Source: Prevotellaceae bacterium UBA3627 (lineage in GTDB: Bacteria; Bacteroidota; Bacteroidia; Bacteroidales; Bacteroidaceae). From it: a DNA stretch of 16,420 nt. Positions 14,998 to 16,420 of the stretch are shown here, piece by piece. A model generated the notes under the pieces. The model was given only the letters and a program-made list of their open reading frames with translations, was not told the DNA's origin and did no database searches. The position numbers were made by a program, and so were the translations under genes. Where the stretch lies: positions 1 through 16,420 of the forward strand of contig DFLE01000007.1 in assembly GCA_002373375.1 (NCBI GenBank). Reading direction: 5' to 3'. Position 1 is the stretch's first letter; every line of letters starts with the position of its first letter.

Positions 14998-16011
14998 ATG
15001 AAAAAGTTTTTAATAAAGATATCATACACTGTCCTACCTGTTTGGAGCATAATCGTTGGACTCGTTTTATACATCTCAATTTATGCTACCCCTAGAATGA
15101 CAGGAGACATAGGCAAACTGGCACTAATTCCTTTTGGACATTCATACAACGCAACCTTGGAAAAGAACATAATAAAAGAAACTTTGTTCTCCACGATAAA
15201 GCACAAAGAAGAGCTTGCTTCTATTAATGTAAAGATATTGACTATTGGAGATTCTTTCTCACAACAGAAAAATAAAGGGTATCAAAATTATATAAGTCAA
15301 AAAGGAATATCCATTGCAAATTGCTACAGCAATCTATACTCTAATCCTCTTCAATATGCATATAACCTTTTAGAAGAAAACATTTTTGATTCCACAAATG
15401 TAAAAATAATAGTTATAGAATCTGTTGAAAGAAACTTTGAGACAAATATCATGACTTTTGAGAGGGGGAAGATAGAACCTCCAAAGGAAAATAAAACCAA
15501 GGCTCCAAACAAATGGTCTATTTCCAGGGCAAGAGATTTCATTCTATATAGATTAGGATATGAAAACCCTATTTATCATGCTAATCTGGACGCTGGCTAT
15601 TTCGAATCGGATAATCCTGACGAATTATATTTCTATAAAGACGACATTGATTCTGGTACCGGAATAAAAAAGAAGAACGAAGCCAAGGTTCAATATGTTT
15701 ATAATACGCTACGTCAAAAGGCCTATGAGAAGGGAATTAAATTATTCTTTTTAATTGCAGTTGACAAGTATGATTTATACCAGAAACATATTATAAATAA
15801 TGAGTTTCCTAGAAAAACTGTAAATGAGGATATCAAGAGAATAATAGGTGACAATTCTGATATTATATTTTCAAAGTATAATTTGTTACCATTAATTGAA
15901 AAACAAGAAAAGGATATATTCTTGTATAACGACACGCATTGGTCATATAAAGCTTCTAAAATCATTGCTGATGTAATTTGTAAGAAAATTGAACAAAGCG
16001 CTGGAAACTGA
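14998..16011 (+). CDS. Membrane-anchored SGNH/DHHW-type acetyltransferase partner
   Basis: This 337-residue protein has an N-terminal membrane anchor (about 12-30), and the rest is probably periplasmic. ILTIGDSFS at 80-88 provides the SGNH block I serine (Ser86), and NDTHWSYKAS at 311-320 provides the Asp312/His314 pair, as in AlgJ, AlgX and DHHW proteins. The segment between is variable, Lys/Asn-rich and not recognised in detail. It probably takes acetyl groups delivered by the MBOAT protein encoded 4 bases upstream and transfers them to a polysaccharide; some relatives act as esterases instead. It is the last gene of the two-gene operon and is followed by a terminator hairpin. Base composition is as AT-rich as its partner, consistent with joint acquisition. 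Confidence 0.78.
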   Translation: MKKFLIKISYTVLPVWSIIVGLVLYISIYATPRMTGDIGKLALIPFGHSYNATLEKNIIKETLFSTIKHKEELASINVKILTIGDSFSQQKNKGYQNYISQKGISIANCYSNLYSNPLQYAYNLLEENIFDSTNVKIIVIESVERNFETNIMTFERGKIEPPKENKTKAPNKWSISRARDFILYRLGYENPIYHANLDAGYFESDNPDELYFYKDDIDSGTGIKKKNEAKVQYVYNTLRQKAYEKGIKLFFLIAVDKYDLYQKHIINNEFPRKTVNEDIKRIIGDNSDIIFSKYNLLPLIEKQEKDIFLYNDTHWSYKASKIIADVICKKIEQSAGN

Positions 16012-16033
16012 ATATAATATAATATACTATTTT

Positions 16034-16074
16034 ACTGGTGTCCTGTGAAATTAACAAGACACCAGTTTTGATTT
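16034..16074 (+). terminator. Terminator after the O-acyltransferase operon
   Basis: ACTGGTGTC (16034-16042) pairs with GACACCAGT (16058-16066) around a 15-base loop, followed by TTTGATTTT. It lies 22 bases after the last stop codon of the operon. Confidence 0.75.
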
Positions 16075-16170
16075 TCTATTCTCAAAGTCAGCGTATGTGA
16101 TGACATTGGCATGATGAATCATGTTCTCTTCTTCTTTAATATATCCTTCTGTCATTGTTTGCAAGCCCTC

Positions 16171-16190
16171 CTAATAAATACTAATAAATA
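16171..16190. repeat. Perfect 10-base tandem duplication
   Basis: CTAATAAATA at 16171-16180 is repeated exactly at 16181-16190. It sits between two short minus-strand frames and could mark where a small coding sequence was disrupted, or be simple slippage in AT-rich DNA. Confidence 0.75.
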
Positions 16191-16319
16191 TCCTTTTCCA
16201 TCTTTGAACCTTTCTTCTAAAAGGTTATGCTACTATAAGAACATAGGAACATACATAGCAGGTATGACTGTGTCATTACAGACATAATATCTTTACTCGT
16301 ATCATAAGTATATGACAAC

Positions 16320-16353
16320 AAAAAAGCTCCGTCGCATTTCTGCAACGGAGCTT
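16320..16353 (-). terminator. Terminator of the minus-strand gene at the right edge
   Basis: AAGCTCCGT (16324-16332) pairs with ACGGAGCTT (16345-16353), with an inner GCA/TGC pairing past one mismatch. Read on the minus strand, the stem is followed by a T-run (plus-strand A-run 16320-16325), 32 bases after the stop codon at 16386. Confidence 0.8.
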
Positions 16354-16385
16354 GGTTTATTAAAGTAATCTGTATTATCTTACAA

Positions 16386-16420
16386 TTACTCTGCCTTTGC
16401 CTCTTCAGCAGCAGGTGCCT
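16386..16420 (-). CDS. C-terminal end of a minus-strand gene, possibly a ribosomal protein
   Basis: Only the last ten codons and the TAA stop (16388-16386) are in the window. They read APAAEEAKAE on the minus strand. Ala/Glu/Lys/Pro-rich tails like this are common on several Bacteroidetes ribosomal proteins, such as S16 and L17, but ten residues cannot identify the gene. A well-formed minus-strand terminator downstream supports a real, expressed gene. Confidence 0.55.
   Translation of the reverse strand, partial: APAAEEAKAE

Larger units (their letters stand above)
16012..16385. other. AT-rich intergenic region at the right end
   Basis: This region holds a terminator for the acyltransferase operon (16034-16074), a 10-base tandem duplication (16171-16190) and a terminator for the minus-strand gene at the edge (16320-16353). 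A 34-codon minus-strand frame (16155 to 16051, starting MTEGYIKEEEN) and a second, start-less frame just upstream of it look somewhat protein-like. Neither is convincing, since the first runs through the terminator hairpin. Confidence 0.5.

Overview
The window looks like a chromosomal segment of a member of the Bacteroidales, most likely Prevotella-like. The main reasons are repeated matches to the Bacteroidetes promoter (TTTG, about 19 bases, TAnnTTTG), the absence of Shine-Dalgarno sequences before starts, a glycine-lipid acyltransferase pair, and secreted pectinases. The genus assignment is inference. No tRNA, rRNA, CRISPR array, transposase or phage gene was seen.

Layout. Bases 1-294 are an intergenic region with a divergent promoter and an unusual 5' leader. 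The leader has a 54-base two-part palindrome flanked by a 13-base direct repeat that duplicates the start codon of the next gene. Bases 295-2160 hold a two-gene operon for a PlsC-type O-acyltransferase and a GNAT-type N-acyltransferase, matching the GlsA/GlsB glycine-lipid enzymes. A 171-base nested inverted-repeat element (2161-2331) separates this operon from a convergent one. That second operon (5335 down to 2346, minus strand) encodes a secreted GH28 polygalacturonase followed 5 bases later by a Wzx/MATE-type polysaccharide flippase.

Two divergent promoters with exact 19-base spacers interleave at 5361-5407. To the right, rmuC, a GH2 glycosidase and a PL1 pectate lyase are packed with 12- and 9-base gaps and end at a strong terminator (10687-10724). 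A second GH28 gene with its own promoter follows. Together GH28, GH2, PL1 and GH28 form a pectin or rhamnogalacturonan degradation locus with no SusC/SusD or dedicated regulator in view.

A rubrerythrin gene with its own promoter and terminator comes next (12685-13293). It is followed by a markedly AT-rich pair (13554-16011) encoding an MBOAT O-acyltransferase and a membrane-anchored SGNH/DHHW-type partner, a likely exopolysaccharide O-acetylation cassette that may have been acquired laterally. The window ends in the last codons of a minus-strand gene with an Ala/Glu/Lys/Pro-rich tail, possibly a ribosomal protein.

Nothing here is clearly a new multi-gene defence or mobile system. The signals most worth following are the leader palindrome with its duplicated start codon, the nested inverted-repeat element, the interleaved promoters that could co-regulate rmuC with pectinases, and the coupling of a pectinase to a flippase.
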